DNA of 50,137 bases, taken from the NCBI GenBank assembly GCA_046153505.1, contig JBJXDT010000086.1, positions 1 to 50,137 of the forward strand, in the 5' to 3' direction. The notes under the pieces are model-generated. The model was not told the origin of the DNA. It did not search any database and saw only the letters and a program-made list of their open reading frames with translations. The translations under genes and the position numbers were made by a program. The number at the start of each line of letters is the position of its first letter. The stretch's first letter is position 1. This document shows, in pieces, positions 25,025-34,736 of the stretch. This DNA comes from JBJXDT01 sp046153505. Its GTDB lineage: Bacteria; Pseudomonadota; Gammaproteobacteria; Burkholderiales; Methylophilaceae.

Positions 25025-25348
25025 ATGGCTGATATGCAAGAACATAAAGCGGCAGTAGCAAAATACGCTAAAGTAAATACTGCAGCGTTAGATAAAATGG
25101 CTAAAACATACGCATTAGTGCTTTCTAACAAAGATTCACAATATGTTGCTTGCGGTGACGAAGGCGAAAGAGATACCGTACGTGCAAACTTCTTAAAGAA
25201 AAAACTTGGCTTAACAAATTCGGATGCAGATTTAAATGCTGCCATTGATAGCGTTTGCGCGACCATGAAAGATGACCGCATGAAGTCACGTTTAGCTTTC
25301 TACTACCTACTTGCAGAAAAATACAATAAATTAGGCATGTTTGCTTAA
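25025..25348 (+). CDS. DUF2853 family protein
   Basis: A 107-residue soluble helical protein matching the DUF2853 pattern (HKAAVAKYAKVNTAALDKMAKTYALVLSNKDSQYVACGDEGERDTVRANFLKK in outline, with a C-terminal RLAFYYLLAEKYNKL). The family function is unknown. A clear AGGAGA ribosome binding site precedes the ATG, there is a candidate promoter upstream and a strong terminator directly downstream, so this is a well-defined single-gene unit. It is the only plus-strand gene between the AsmA-like gene and dnaA. Confidence 0.8.
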   Translation: MADMQEHKAAVAKYAKVNTAALDKMAKTYALVLSNKDSQYVACGDEGERDTVRANFLKKKLGLTNSDADLNAAIDSVCATMKDDRMKSRLAFYYLLAEKYNKLGMFA

Positions 25349-25364
25349 TCCATTCTAAATGTTA

Positions 25365-25389
25365 AAAAAGGCGCGTAAAGCGCCTTTTT
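25365..25389. terminator. Bidirectional terminator between the DUF2853 gene and mnmE
   Basis: AAAAAGGCGC and GCGCCTTTTT form a 10-bp stem with a five-base loop. It follows the DUF2853 stop by 16 bases and overlaps the mnmE stop codon (25390-25388), so it ends both convergent transcripts. Confidence 0.85.
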
Positions 25390-26764
25390 ATTTACCTATA
25401 CAAAACTTGCTAAAAATCTCACCTAATAAATCATCGGGCGTAAATTCTCCTGTAATGCTTCCTAAAGTTACTTGTGATAATCGTAACTCTTCTGCAACTA
25501 GTTCTGCATTATTGATTTTTTCGCTGGCATTTTGTAAATGTTGATCCACACGATTTAGTGCATCCAAATGTCTAGCCCGCGCCATAAAAACACCTTCAGA
25601 ATTTTGTTGAAATCCCACTTGCCTTAATAACTGTTGTTTTAGTGCATCTAAACCATCACCTGTTTTTGCTGAGAGAAAAATATGCGTCTCTGCCTGCTGA
25701 ACTAGTATTTTAGAGGCTTCACGCGATAAATCAATTTTATTATGCACCCAAATTTTGGCGATTTCTTGCGGCAGGCGCGCTAAAATTGATTTTTCCGCAT
25801 CCCCAATACCGTGAGCTGCATCTACTAAAATTAACGCAATATCGGCGGTTTCTGAAGCCCGATATGTGCGTGCAATTCCAATTTTTTCAACCTCATCATC
25901 GGTCTCGCGCAAACCAGCCGTGTCAATAATATGGAGTGGTACACCATTAATTTGAATTGCGCTTTTTATGGCGTCTCGTGTAGTACCTGCAACGGAAGTG
26001 ACAATAGCTACTTCGTCTCCAGCCAATGCATTCATCAAACTAGATTTTCCAACATTTGGCTGCCCAATTAAAACGACATGAATGCCCTCACGTAAAATTG
26101 CGCCTTGTTTGGCTTTACTAAAAATATTGGCTAATATTTGTTGGTTATTGGCTATTTTTTCAGCAACTTTGCCTTGCGTAATAAAATCAATCTCCTCTTC
26201 AGGAAAATCTAAGCAAGCCTCGACATACATACGCAACTCAATAAGCTGATGCAAAAGTGTATGGATAGATAGAGAAAACTCACCTGATAACGAGCGAACT
26301 GCGCTCTGTGCTGCCTCTATTGTGGATGCATTAATCACATCTGCTACCGCTTCTGCCTGTGCTAGATCAATTTTGTCATTCAAATAAGCACGTCGTGTAA
26401 ACTCGCCTGGTTGTGCCTGGCGAGCACCAAGTTCAATACCGCGCGCTAATAAGATTTGTAATAATGCTGTCCCGCCATGTGCTTGCAATTCCAGCACATC
26501 CTCACCAGTATAAGAGTGTGGATTTTGATAGAAAATCGCAATACCACGATCGATTAAATTGCCATTAGATTGTTTGAAGTCGAGATATGCCGCATGACGT
26601 GGGGCAGGGCAATGTCCTAAAACTTGCATGGCGATGCTTCTACAAATGGGCCCTGAAACCCGCACCACGCCTATGCCACCAGCACCACTTGCTGTAGCTA
26701 TCGCGGCAATAGTGTCGTCTGGGTTAGCGCTTACCACCAGATTTTTTTGCCGCTGCTTCGGCAT
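25388..26764 (-). CDS. mnmE: tRNA modification GTPase MnmE
   Basis: MnmE (TrmE) acts with MnmG in wobble uridine modification. The 458-residue protein has the N-terminal folate-binding domain (DTIAAIATASGAGGIGVVRVSG), the G domain inserted in the helical domain (G1 GQPNVGKSS, G2 TTRD, G3 DTAG, G4 NKID) and the catalytic C-terminus CIGK. ATG at 26764 overlaps yidC by 41 bases; an in-frame GTG at 26737 would reduce the overlap and give a start closer to the family norm, so the exact start is uncertain. Confidence 0.96.
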   Translation of the reverse strand: MPKQRQKNLVVSANPDDTIAAIATASGAGGIGVVRVSGPICRSIAMQVLGHCPAPRHAAYLDFKQSNGNLIDRGIAIFYQNPHSYTGEDVLELQAHGGTALLQILLARGIELGARQAQPGEFTRRAYLNDKIDLAQAEAVADVINASTIEAAQSAVRSLSGEFSLSIHTLLHQLIELRMYVEACLDFPEEEIDFITQGKVAEKIANNQQILANIFSKAKQGAILREGIHVVLIGQPNVGKSSLMNALAGDEVAIVTSVAGTTRDAIKSAIQINGVPLHIIDTAGLRETDDEVEKIGIARTYRASETADIALILVDAAHGIGDAEKSILARLPQEIAKIWVHNKIDLSREASKILVQQAETHIFLSAKTGDGLDALKQQLLRQVGFQQNSEGVFMARARHLDALNRVDQHLQNASEKINNAELVAEELRLSQVTLGSITGEFTPDDLLGEIFSKFCIGK

Positions 26765-28412
26765 GTATCATTCTATTGATATACCACTGCTGTGCGATAG
26801 ATAAAATATTGTTCACTAGCCAATATAAAACCAAGCCCGCAGGAAAGAAGAAGAAGAAAATGCTAAAAACAATCGGCATTATTTTCATTACTTTAGCTTG
26901 TACTGGATCCGTTGGCGCAGGATTCAGCGACGTTTGAATAATCATTGTGGCGCCCATAAGTAAGGGTAACAAACCTATCGGCATGCCGCCTAATATTGGC
27001 AAGGAACTTGGAATTGTGCCAAAAAAAGTATCTGGTGCTGATAAATCATGAATCCAGCCAAAAAATGGCGCATGACGAAGCTCAACTACTGCAGATAACA
27101 TCCAATAAAGCGCAATGAAAACAGGCATTTGCATCAAAATTGGTAAACAACCACTTAATGGGTTGATTTTCTCCGTTTTGTACATTTCCATCATCGCTTG
27201 TTGGAGTTTTTGCTTGTCGTCGCCAAATTTTTCTTTCATGCTTTGCAAGCGCGGTGCAAGCTCACGCATTTGAGCCATACTACGATAACTCGCTGCGGAG
27301 AGCCTAAAAAATGCAGCTTTGATAAGAACCGTAAGCAAAATAATCGCAACGCCCCAATTGCCAATAAAACCATGTATTTTAGAAAGTAACCAGAACAGCG
27401 GTTTAGCAATAATCGTCAACCAGCCATAATCTACGGTATATTCCAAGCCTGGCGCTGCGGCCAATAAATCTTGTTTTGTCTGTGGACCTGCAAATAACTT
27501 AGCATTAACTTCTGCTTTGGAACCCACGCTGATATTGCCTGCTGGGCTTACCACACCTACTGCAAATATGTTTTCTGATAATTTTTTTGTATAAAATTCG
27601 CGATTAACGCCAGTTTGAGGAATCCAAGCGCTTGCAAAATAATGCTGTACCAAACCAATCCAGCCATCTTTACTGATCTTAGAGAGGTTTTCTTTTGCCA
27701 TGTCGGCAAATTTAACTTTTTTGTATTTTGTTTCGTCTGTAAAGTACGCGCCTCCAGTAAAAGTCGGCATCATTTTAGAACCTTGGTTCGACTTATCGTC
27801 ATGCACAATTTGATAATAAATCGAAGGCGAAATCGCAGAAGCACTTCCGTTATTAATTTGATACGAGACATCAATGACATAGCTACCACGATGAAATGTA
27901 TAAATCTTATCCACTGAGATACCATCGCCAGTCCAGGAGAGCCGTACTTCTTGATTCTCAGCACCATCAGCCATCGTGTAACTTGAGGCAGCACTAGTAA
28001 ATTGAGATTTGTGATTAGGCAAACCAGCACCAATCAAACCTGTCTGCGCGACATAAATCATTCCGCTAGATTCATCATTCATCAACACAAAATTGCCGTC
28101 TTTTTGATTAGCAGCAAAATGTTTATTTAACACTAAATGACGCAAATCACCGCCATTCGTGTCAATTTCAGCATTATATAAATCAGTACTTACTTTAATT
28201 CGCTGACCATGATCTAGTTTAAATTGGCCAGCTTCTGCGCCAGTACTCGCTTGACTAACGGTAGCTGAATTTGACGATGAATTGGCTTCTTTTGGCGCTG
28301 ATATCTGGGTGGTTTGAGACGGCAAAGGCGCGTCTTTATGTTGCCAGGAATCCCATAACATCATGATTGAAAAGGAAAAAATGACAAATAAAATTAAACG
28401 TCTGGTGTCCAT
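26724..28412 (-). CDS. yidC: Membrane protein insertase YidC
   Basis: YidC inserts and folds inner-membrane proteins, alone or with SecYEG; Fo subunit c is a classical substrate. The 562-residue proteobacterial form has an N-terminal span (RLILFVIFSFSIMMLWDSW), a large periplasmic beta domain, and the conserved C-terminal membrane core (GNWGVAIILLTVLIKAAFF, YKTEKINPLSGCLPILMQMPVFIALYWML in outline). It lies in the standard order rpmH-rnpA-yidD-yidC-mnmE. Confidence 0.97.
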   Translation of the reverse strand: MDTRRLILFVIFSFSIMMLWDSWQHKDAPLPSQTTQISAPKEANSSSNSATVSQASTGAEAGQFKLDHGQRIKVSTDLYNAEIDTNGGDLRHLVLNKHFAANQKDGNFVLMNDESSGMIYVAQTGLIGAGLPNHKSQFTSAASSYTMADGAENQEVRLSWTGDGISVDKIYTFHRGSYVIDVSYQINNGSASAISPSIYYQIVHDDKSNQGSKMMPTFTGGAYFTDETKYKKVKFADMAKENLSKISKDGWIGLVQHYFASAWIPQTGVNREFYTKKLSENIFAVGVVSPAGNISVGSKAEVNAKLFAGPQTKQDLLAAAPGLEYTVDYGWLTIIAKPLFWLLSKIHGFIGNWGVAIILLTVLIKAAFFRLSAASYRSMAQMRELAPRLQSMKEKFGDDKQKLQQAMMEMYKTEKINPLSGCLPILMQMPVFIALYWMLSAVVELRHAPFFGWIHDLSAPDTFFGTIPSSLPILGGMPIGLLPLLMGATMIIQTSLNPAPTDPVQAKVMKIMPIVFSIFFFFFPAGLVLYWLVNNILSIAQQWYINRMIHAEAAAKKSGGKR

Positions 28413-28447
28413 ACAAATCTTTATAAAATTTAAGTGATGAATGAAAA

Positions 28448-28657
28448 TTATGGAACTGGGTCATGCCCGCCTGCACACCATGGGTGGCAACGTGCTATTC
28501 TTTTTGCGCCTAAAAAGCTACCTTTAAATGCGCCGTACTTATTTATCGCTTCTATTGTATATTGAGAGCATGTCGGACTAAAACGACAATGAAACCCAAT
28601 AAAAGGACTCAAAACTAACTGGTAAACTTTTATTAAACCAACAAAAATAAAACGCAT
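28448..28657 (-). CDS. yidD: Membrane protein insertion efficiency factor YidD
   Basis: The 69-residue product has the family pattern LIKVYQLVLSPFIGFHCRF, then PTCSQYTIEAINKYG and HPWCAGGHDPVP. YidD is a peripheral membrane protein that assists YidC-dependent insertion. It starts five bases after rnpA and precedes yidC by 35 bases. Confidence 0.95.
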   Translation of the reverse strand: MRFIFVGLIKVYQLVLSPFIGFHCRFSPTCSQYTIEAINKYGAFKGSFLGAKRIARCHPWCAGGHDPVP

Positions 28658-28662
28658 AAAAA

Positions 28663-29004
28663 CTATTCAGTCGCTAGATTTTTGTGAATTTTAGCAAACA
28701 AAATATTAAGTTCTTGTTTAATTGTTAAAAAATCTGTGTTTTTAAATGGCTTTTGCACTTGTATTATTACATCCACTTTGATTAATACTTGTAACTCTTG
28801 CCTACATAACTCGCGTAACACACGGCGCATATAATTTCTATCGACAGCCAATTTCGCAATTTTTTTTGCAACCACAAATCCTATCCGTGTCGCAGCAATA
28901 CTTGGCCTGTAATGTATAACTAAAAAATGTTTAGAAAAGCGTTTTTTGAAACTAAAAACGGATGAAAATTCATCCGTTTTTCTTAACATTTCTAGTTTTG
29001 GCAT
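28663..29004 (-). CDS. rnpA: Ribonuclease P protein component
   Basis: RnpA is the protein subunit of RNase P, which matures tRNA 5' ends. The 113-residue product has the basic signature region AVDRNYMRRVLRELCR, corresponding to the RNR motif. The ATG at 29004 gives MPKLEM before the usual LRKTDEFSSVF; an internal ATG five codons on (MLRKTDEF) is an equally plausible start. It lies between rpmH and yidD. Confidence 0.93.
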   Translation of the reverse strand: MPKLEMLRKTDEFSSVFSFKKRFSKHFLVIHYRPSIAATRIGFVVAKKIAKLAVDRNYMRRVLRELCRQELQVLIKVDVIIQVQKPFKNTDFLTIKQELNILFAKIHKNLATE

Positions 29005-29047
29005 TACTTTAGCATGCAGTCACAATTACGCAACCACAAATAATCAA

Positions 29048-29182
29048 TTACAAACCCAAACGTTTACGGCCTCTTGCACGACGTGCTGCAATGACCGCAC
29101 GACCGCCTTTGGTTTTCATACGCACTAAAAAGCCATGTGTACGCGCACGACGTGTTTTTGAAGGTTGATAAGTACGTTTCAT
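29048..29182 (-). CDS. rpmH: 50S ribosomal protein L34
   Basis: The complete L34 of 44 residues, from MKRTYQPSKTRRARTHGF to GRKRLGL, is encoded here. ATG is at 29182-29180 and the TAA stop at 29050-29048. It is the first gene of the leftward rpmH-rnpA-yidD-yidC-mnmE series, next to dnaA on the other strand, the classical origin arrangement. Confidence 0.98.
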   Translation of the reverse strand: MKRTYQPSKTRRARTHGFLVRMKTKGGRAVIAARRARGRKRLGL

Positions 29183-29417
29183 TTAAATCTCCAGTTGCAA
29201 ATGCTACAAAGCCCGCCATTAGAACCGATTTTAAGTGGTTTTGTCAATCTATATTTACATAAATAAATTATGTTTTGCCTGTGGATAAGTCGGCATAAAC
29301 CAGTTAGAATAGCGTGATAAATTAACGGGTATTTAAAATGATAATATCCTTTAATTATAAAAATAAAATAATAAAATCATACTGTTAACCATAAAAGTTT
29401 GAGGCGCGTGTAAACCG
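29183..29417. other. rpmH-dnaA intergenic region, part of the origin region
   Basis: This 235-base AT-rich gap separates the divergent rpmH and dnaA genes and must hold both promoters. It contains one perfect DnaA box (TTATCCACA on the minus strand, 29288-29280). GAGGCG at 29401 may serve as the dnaA ribosome binding site, although its spacing to the ATG is long. With only one strong box here, the functional origin is more likely on the other side of dnaA, or divided between the two. Confidence 0.6.
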
Positions 29418-30824
29418 ATGGATAATTTTTGGCCTGTCTGCCTTAGCCGCTTCGAACAAGAGTTGTCTTCTCAGCAATTTAATACATGGATAAAACCTCT
29501 AGAAACTGAGGTTGGTGAACATGCTATTCTTGTATTTGCACCAAATAAATTTGTTCAACAATGGGTAAAAGAACGTTTTTTGAGCAAGATTGAGTTGATT
29601 GCTGCGGAATTGCTACCTCATCATACGCTAATCGAAATTGCTATCAGCAACAAAGTGCGCAACACAGACCCAAAAGATGGTCTTGTGGCCAAGAAAGTGT
29701 TTGATAACAAATCGACGATCAGCCAACCGTTTGAGGATTTTCCAAAAAAATCTACCAACAACAAGGGCAATAATACTAAAAATAGCCAGACGATTAGCGA
29801 ACGTGGCACCGGCCTAAACCCTAGTTTTAATTTTGATAACTATGTGACTGGCCGAGCCAACCAGTTAGCACGCGCTGCTGCATTGCAAGTAGCTGATAAC
29901 CCCGGACAAGCATACAACCCTTTGTTTATTTATGGCGGTGTTGGTTTAGGCAAAACACACTTATTACAAGCAATTGGTAATCAGTTAAAACAACAAAATC
30001 CAGATGCTAAAATTCGTTATCTGCATGCTGAGAGATATGTTTCTGATGTTGTAAAAGCCTATGAAAATAAGGCATTTGATGCGTTTAAACAGCAATACCA
30101 CTCTCTTGATTTATTATTGATTGATGATATTCAATTTTTTGCTAAAAAGACCCGCACCCAAGAAGAGTTTTTTTACGCATTCAACTCACTCATCGAGGAC
30201 AAAAAGCAGATTGTCATCACATGTGACACTTATCCAAAAGAGATATTGGATGTTGATGAGCGCTTGCGCACCCGCTTCAGCTGGGGTTTAACGGTGGCGG
30301 TAGAACCACCCGAACTGGAAATGCGTGTAGCAATTCTGCTTAAAAAAGCAGAGGAATCTAAAATTTCCTTGCATGAAGATGTGGCATTTTTTGTTGCTAA
30401 GCAAATACGTTCTAGTGTGCGAGAATTGGAAGGTGCTTTAAATCGTATTGTGGCGATGGCTAAATTTACGGGGCACGTGATTGATGTGCATTTAGCTAAA
30501 GACGCATTGCGCGATTTGATCGCCGTGCGTGGACGCCAAATCACGATGGAGAATATTCAAAAAACGGTAGCGGATTATTATAAAATTAAGGTCGCGGAAA
30601 TGTATAGTAAAAAGCGGTCACGTAATTTTTCTCGTCCGCGCCAAATCGCCATGTGTTTGGCGCGTGAACTCACCAACCATAGCTTTCCTGAGATTGGTGA
30701 GGCTTTTGGTAACCGACACCACACTACTGTAATGCACGCCTGTGAAGAGATTGAGCAACTAAGATTAAATGATCAAACCATTGCCCGTGATATTGGATTT
30801 TTAACACAAGTCATCAGAGATTAA
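29418..30824 (+). CDS. dnaA: Chromosomal replication initiator DnaA
   Basis: DnaA binds DnaA boxes and opens the origin. The 468-residue protein has domain I (FWPVCLSRFEQELSSQQFNTWIKPL in outline), a variable linker with Asn-rich segments, the AAA+ domain with Walker A GGVGLGKTHLL and Walker B LLLIDDIQFF, and the DNA-binding domain with the signature ARELTNHSFPEIGEAFGNRH. It opens the plus-strand dnaA-dnaN-gyrB series. Confidence 0.98.
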   Translation: MDNFWPVCLSRFEQELSSQQFNTWIKPLETEVGEHAILVFAPNKFVQQWVKERFLSKIELIAAELLPHHTLIEIAISNKVRNTDPKDGLVAKKVFDNKSTISQPFEDFPKKSTNNKGNNTKNSQTISERGTGLNPSFNFDNYVTGRANQLARAAALQVADNPGQAYNPLFIYGGVGLGKTHLLQAIGNQLKQQNPDAKIRYLHAERYVSDVVKAYENKAFDAFKQQYHSLDLLLIDDIQFFAKKTRTQEEFFYAFNSLIEDKKQIVITCDTYPKEILDVDERLRTRFSWGLTVAVEPPELEMRVAILLKKAEESKISLHEDVAFFVAKQIRSSVRELEGALNRIVAMAKFTGHVIDVHLAKDALRDLIAVRGRQITMENIQKTVADYYKIKVAEMYSKKRSRNFSRPRQIAMCLARELTNHSFPEIGEAFGNRHHTTVMHACEEIEQLRLNDQTIARDIGFLTQVIRD

Positions 30825-31060
30825 CCAGTATGTGAATAAAGACATATTAAGTTGTGGGCTAAATTTGAATAAATTGTGTTTTTTTATATATGCTGATTTT
30901 AAGCACAATTAACTCACAGCAAAAAGTAAGTTTTTTAACAGTAATAAATTAGACTTAAGTTAATGATTTAAATATTAACTTTAAAATATCAACAGAAAAT
31001 AAACATATTATTATTACTATTATTTTTAAATATATATTAAATACATAATCAGGCAAAACT
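30825..31060. other. dnaA-dnaN intergenic region: candidate oriC
   Basis: A very AT-rich 236-base spacer. It contains a DnaA box TTATTCACA on the minus strand (30839-30831) and degenerate box-like words at 30853-30861 and 30864-30872, offset by 22 and 11 bases, so they fall on one helical face. Long A/T tracts follow (30890-31050), including a three-base-phased run (31007-31026) that resembles the DnaA-trio type of unwinding element. The evidence for oriC is gene context, strand switch of genes and AT content; no skew calculation was done. Confidence 0.55.
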
Positions 31061-32161
31061 ATGCAAATTAAAATTAACCGCGAAACCTTACTAAAGCCAC
31101 TTACCAACGTAACGGGTATTGTTGAACGCCGTCACACACTACCAATTCTTTCAAATTTATTATTAGAGGCAAAAAATAACAACGTTCAACTTACTGCGAC
31201 AGATTTGGAGATGCAAATTTCTCTTAATTTTGATAGTAAGTTTAACGGAGAGCTTTCAACGACTATTTCAGCAAAAAAACTATTAGATATTTGCCGCTCT
31301 TTGCCTGAAGGTATAGATATCGATATGTTAAGTAGCGATAGTCGAATAACAGTAAAAGCGGGAAAAAGCCGCTTCAATCTACAAACATTACCAGCTACAG
31401 ACTACCCAGTAATGACGAAAGTAGTTGGCGGAGGCGTGACGATTAAAATTAGTCAGCTTGAGTTTAAAAGGTTATTAAAACAAGTAGAGTTTGCCATGGC
31501 ACAACAAGATATACGTTACTATCTAAATGGGTTGTTGTTGGAGGTAAATGAAAACCAACTAAATTTAGTGGGTACGGACGGCCACCGATTAAGCTTTACT
31601 TCTACTAAACTCAATCAATCGTATGATAAAACCGATGTAATATTGCCGCGTAAAACTGTTGTAGAACTGATTAAATTATTAGATGAAAGCGAAGAGGAAA
31701 TTACTATAGAAATTAGCGTAGGCCAAGTTAATTTTGCATTTAATGAAGTGCGTTTAATATCAAAAGTAATCGATGGAAAATTTCCAGACTATCATCGCGT
31801 CATTCCAACAGGACACCAAAATACATTCAGCGTAAATCGTATGGTGGTGCTTACCGCTATGCAACGTGCTTCAATACTCTCTAACGAAAAATATCGCGGC
31901 ATTCGCATGGTCTTAAGTGAAAATAATCTTAAGCTGATTAGCACCAATACCGAGCAAGAAGAAGCAGAAGAGGAGCTAGAAATAGACTACAAAAAAGATG
32001 CGCTAGATATTGGTTTTAACGTCACCTATTTGATAGATGTGTTAAATAACACACAACAGGATAACGTTAACTTCTCTTTTGCTGACGCGAATAGTAGCTG
32101 CTTAATTACTGTACCAAGTGATGACAACTATAAATATGTAGTAATGCCAATGCGCATTTAA
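31061..32161 (+). CDS. dnaN: DNA polymerase III sliding clamp, beta subunit
   Basis: The 366-residue clamp has three repeated beta-clamp domains. Recognisable parts are the N-terminal LTNVTGIVERRHTLPILSN, the central GTDGHRLSFTS and the C-terminal YKYVVMPMRI, the hydrophobic partner-binding pocket end. It follows dnaA and precedes gyrB by 42 bases. Confidence 0.97.
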   Translation: MQIKINRETLLKPLTNVTGIVERRHTLPILSNLLLEAKNNNVQLTATDLEMQISLNFDSKFNGELSTTISAKKLLDICRSLPEGIDIDMLSSDSRITVKAGKSRFNLQTLPATDYPVMTKVVGGGVTIKISQLEFKRLLKQVEFAMAQQDIRYYLNGLLLEVNENQLNLVGTDGHRLSFTSTKLNQSYDKTDVILPRKTVVELIKLLDESEEEITIEISVGQVNFAFNEVRLISKVIDGKFPDYHRVIPTGHQNTFSVNRMVVLTAMQRASILSNEKYRGIRMVLSENNLKLISTNTEQEEAEEELEIDYKKDALDIGFNVTYLIDVLNNTQQDNVNFSFADANSSCLITVPSDDNYKYVVMPMRI

Positions 32162-32203
32162 AACAACAACTAAACTTACAAAGAAAACTGAAGAAAAGAA
32201 AAT

Positions 32204-34615
32204 ATGGCAAAAGATTCGCAACAAGATTACAACTCAGACAGTATTAAAATCTTAGAGGGTTTAGATGCGGTGCGGAAACGCCCAGGTATGTATATTGGCG
32301 ACACGTCTGATGGTTCTGGCTTACATCACATGGTGTTTGAAGTGTTGGATAATGCCATCGACGAGGCGCTTGCAGGTCATTGTGACGATATAAAAGTCAC
32401 GATACATTCTGATAATTCTATTAGTGTTTCAGATAACGGGCGCGGAATCCCAACAGACGTTAAAGAAGATGATAAACACGATCCTAAACGTTCAGCAGCA
32501 GAAATTGTCATGACAGAGTTGCACGCTGGCGGCAAGTTTGATCAAAACTCATACAAAGTTTCTGGCGGCCTGCACGGTGTGGGTGTTTCAGTAGTTAACG
32601 CGCTTTCTGATTGGCTGCGTTTAAAAATTTACCGTAATAGCGAAGTGCACCAGATGGAGTTTCGCCGCGGTGTTCCAGTAGCGCCCTTAGTACAAACAGG
32701 TAAAACAGATAAAAAAGGCACAGAAGTGCACTTTCTAGCTTCTGTAGAGACTTTCGTTTTGGTGGAATATCACTTTGAAATATTGGCCAAACGTATTCGA
32801 GAGCTCTCATTTTTAAACTATGGCGTCAAAATCGAGCTAATAGATCAAAGAACTGGAAAAACAGAAAACTTTGCGCATGCAGGCGGTATTAAAGGTTTTG
32901 TAGAATACATCAACCGCAGTAAAACGGTATTACACCCAAAGACATTTTACGCGTCTGGCGAAAAAGACGGCATGACAATCGAGGTTGCTATGCAGTGGAA
33001 CGACTCGTACACAGAGACAGTGCAATGCTTTACGAATAACATACCACAGCGCGATGGCGGTACCCATTTAACGGGCTTGCGAACAGCGATGACGCGAACC
33101 TTAAACAATTACATTGAGCAATCGGAACTGGCCAAAAAAGCGAAAGTGGAGACAACGGGGGACGATATGCGCGAAGGCATTACATGCGTGCTTTCAGTTA
33201 AAGTGCCAGATCCAAAATTTTCATCACAAACTAAAGATAAATTAGTATCGAGTGAAGTGCAGCCAGTCGTTTCAGAAGTAGTTTCAGCTAAATTAGCCGA
33301 GTTTTTAGAAGAAAACCCAGCGGACGCAAAAATTATTTGCGGCAAAATAGTTGAGGCAGCACGGGCACGAGAAGCCGCACGTAAGGCGCGAGAAATCACA
33401 AGACGTAAAGGGGTGATGGATACCATGGGGTTACCTGGTAAGTTGGCTGATTGCCAAGAAAAAGACCCAGCACTTTGTGAAATATATTTAGTTGAGGGAG
33501 ACTCTGCAGGCGGTTCAGCTAAGCAAGGACGAGATCGTAAAAATCAAGCTATTTTGCCGCTCAAAGGTAAAATTTTAAATGTAGAAAAAGCCCGTTTCGA
33601 TAAACTGCTTGGTTCACAAGAAATAGCAACACTTATTACCGCGCTTGGCACTAGTATAGGAAAGGCAGATTTTGCCGCCGATAAATTACGCTATCACCGT
33701 ATTATCATTATGACCGATGCGGACGTTGATGGAGCGCATATCCGTACTTTGTTGCTCACCTTCTTCTATCGTCAAATGACAGAACTCGTTGAGCGCGGCC
33801 ATATTTACATTGCGCAGCCACCGCTTTACAAAGTAAAACAAGGCCGTGATGAGCGCTATTTAAAAGACCAACAAGAGTTGGATATCTATTTACTGCAATC
33901 AGCGCTCAAAGGTGCAGAGCTAGTTACCAAAACAGGTGGTGAGAAAATTACTGGCGCGCCACTAGAAGACATCGCGAAACAAATGGTGCTAACGGAAGCT
34001 GTGATTCGCCGTATTGCATCACTGTATGACGAAAGTGTATTACGTGCGATGCAAGATTTAGGTGAAATCAGCATTAAAGATCAGGCATCGGCCGAAGCCG
34101 CTGCTACAAAATTACGCCCAATTTTAGGCGCTTCTGGCTCAGAGGTTTTGGTAGCATTTGATCAAGAAGAAGGTGCATATCGCCTAGAGGTGAATAAATA
34201 TGTGCATGGAAACTTGCAAAGTTGCGTGATAGATGCTGAGTTTTTAGGCAGTGGCGATTATCGTCAAATCAGTCGTATGTCCACAATGTTGCAGGGCTTA
34301 CTAGGCCCAGGCGCAATGATTAAAAGAGGTGAAAAAGAGTCCATAATCTATACCTTTAAGCAAGCGCTCGACTGGTTGCTGGATGAGGCGAAGCATGGGC
34401 TTAATATTCAACGATACAAAGGTTTGGGTGAGATGAATCCAGAGCAGTTATGGGAGACAACCATGGACCCTAAAGTGCGCCGCTTACTCAAAGTACAGAT
34501 TGATGACGCAATTGCCGCAGACGAGATTTTTACCACCTTGATGGGCGATAATGTTGAACCACGCAGGATCTTTATTGAAACTAATGCATTAGGTGTAAAT
34601 AACTTAGATATTTAA
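32204..34615 (+). CDS. gyrB: DNA gyrase subunit B
   Basis: GyrB is the ATPase subunit of the supercoiling topoisomerase. The 803-residue long proteobacterial form has the GHKL ATPase motifs (EVLDNAIDEALAG, DNGRGIPTD, GGLHGVGVSVVNAL), the Toprim segment EGDSAGGSAKQGRDR and DADVDGAHIRTLLL, and the C-terminal GLGEMNPEQLWETTMDP. There is no recF gene between dnaN and gyrB, as in many betaproteobacteria. A terminator follows. Confidence 0.98.
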   Translation: MAKDSQQDYNSDSIKILEGLDAVRKRPGMYIGDTSDGSGLHHMVFEVLDNAIDEALAGHCDDIKVTIHSDNSISVSDNGRGIPTDVKEDDKHDPKRSAAEIVMTELHAGGKFDQNSYKVSGGLHGVGVSVVNALSDWLRLKIYRNSEVHQMEFRRGVPVAPLVQTGKTDKKGTEVHFLASVETFVLVEYHFEILAKRIRELSFLNYGVKIELIDQRTGKTENFAHAGGIKGFVEYINRSKTVLHPKTFYASGEKDGMTIEVAMQWNDSYTETVQCFTNNIPQRDGGTHLTGLRTAMTRTLNNYIEQSELAKKAKVETTGDDMREGITCVLSVKVPDPKFSSQTKDKLVSSEVQPVVSEVVSAKLAEFLEENPADAKIICGKIVEAARAREAARKAREITRRKGVMDTMGLPGKLADCQEKDPALCEIYLVEGDSAGGSAKQGRDRKNQAILPLKGKILNVEKARFDKLLGSQEIATLITALGTSIGKADFAADKLRYHRIIIMTDADVDGAHIRTLLLTFFYRQMTELVERGHIYIAQPPLYKVKQGRDERYLKDQQELDIYLLQSALKGAELVTKTGGEKITGAPLEDIAKQMVLTEAVIRRIASLYDESVLRAMQDLGEISIKDQASAEAAATKLRPILGASGSEVLVAFDQEEGAYRLEVNKYVHGNLQSCVIDAEFLGSGDYRQISRMSTMLQGLLGPGAMIKRGEKESIIYTFKQALDWLLDEAKHGLNIQRYKGLGEMNPEQLWETTMDPKVRRLLKVQIDDAIAADEIFTTLMGDNVEPRRIFIETNALGVNNLDI

Positions 34616-34710
34616 TAAGATGTTGAGTGATAAAATAAATTTACTTTGTACAAGAAAGTAAAATTGAATTGACAGAATAACTGAAATAATTTGGTCAAAC
34701 TGTAAAAATA

Positions 34711-34736
34711 AAAAGGCTCTTAATTAAGAGCCTTTT
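34711..34736 (+). terminator. Intrinsic terminator after gyrB
   Basis: A perfect 11-bp stem AAAAGGCTCTT/AAGAGCCTTTT around AATT is followed by a T. It lies 95 bases after the gyrB stop and separates the housekeeping region from the accessory cluster. Confidence 0.85.
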
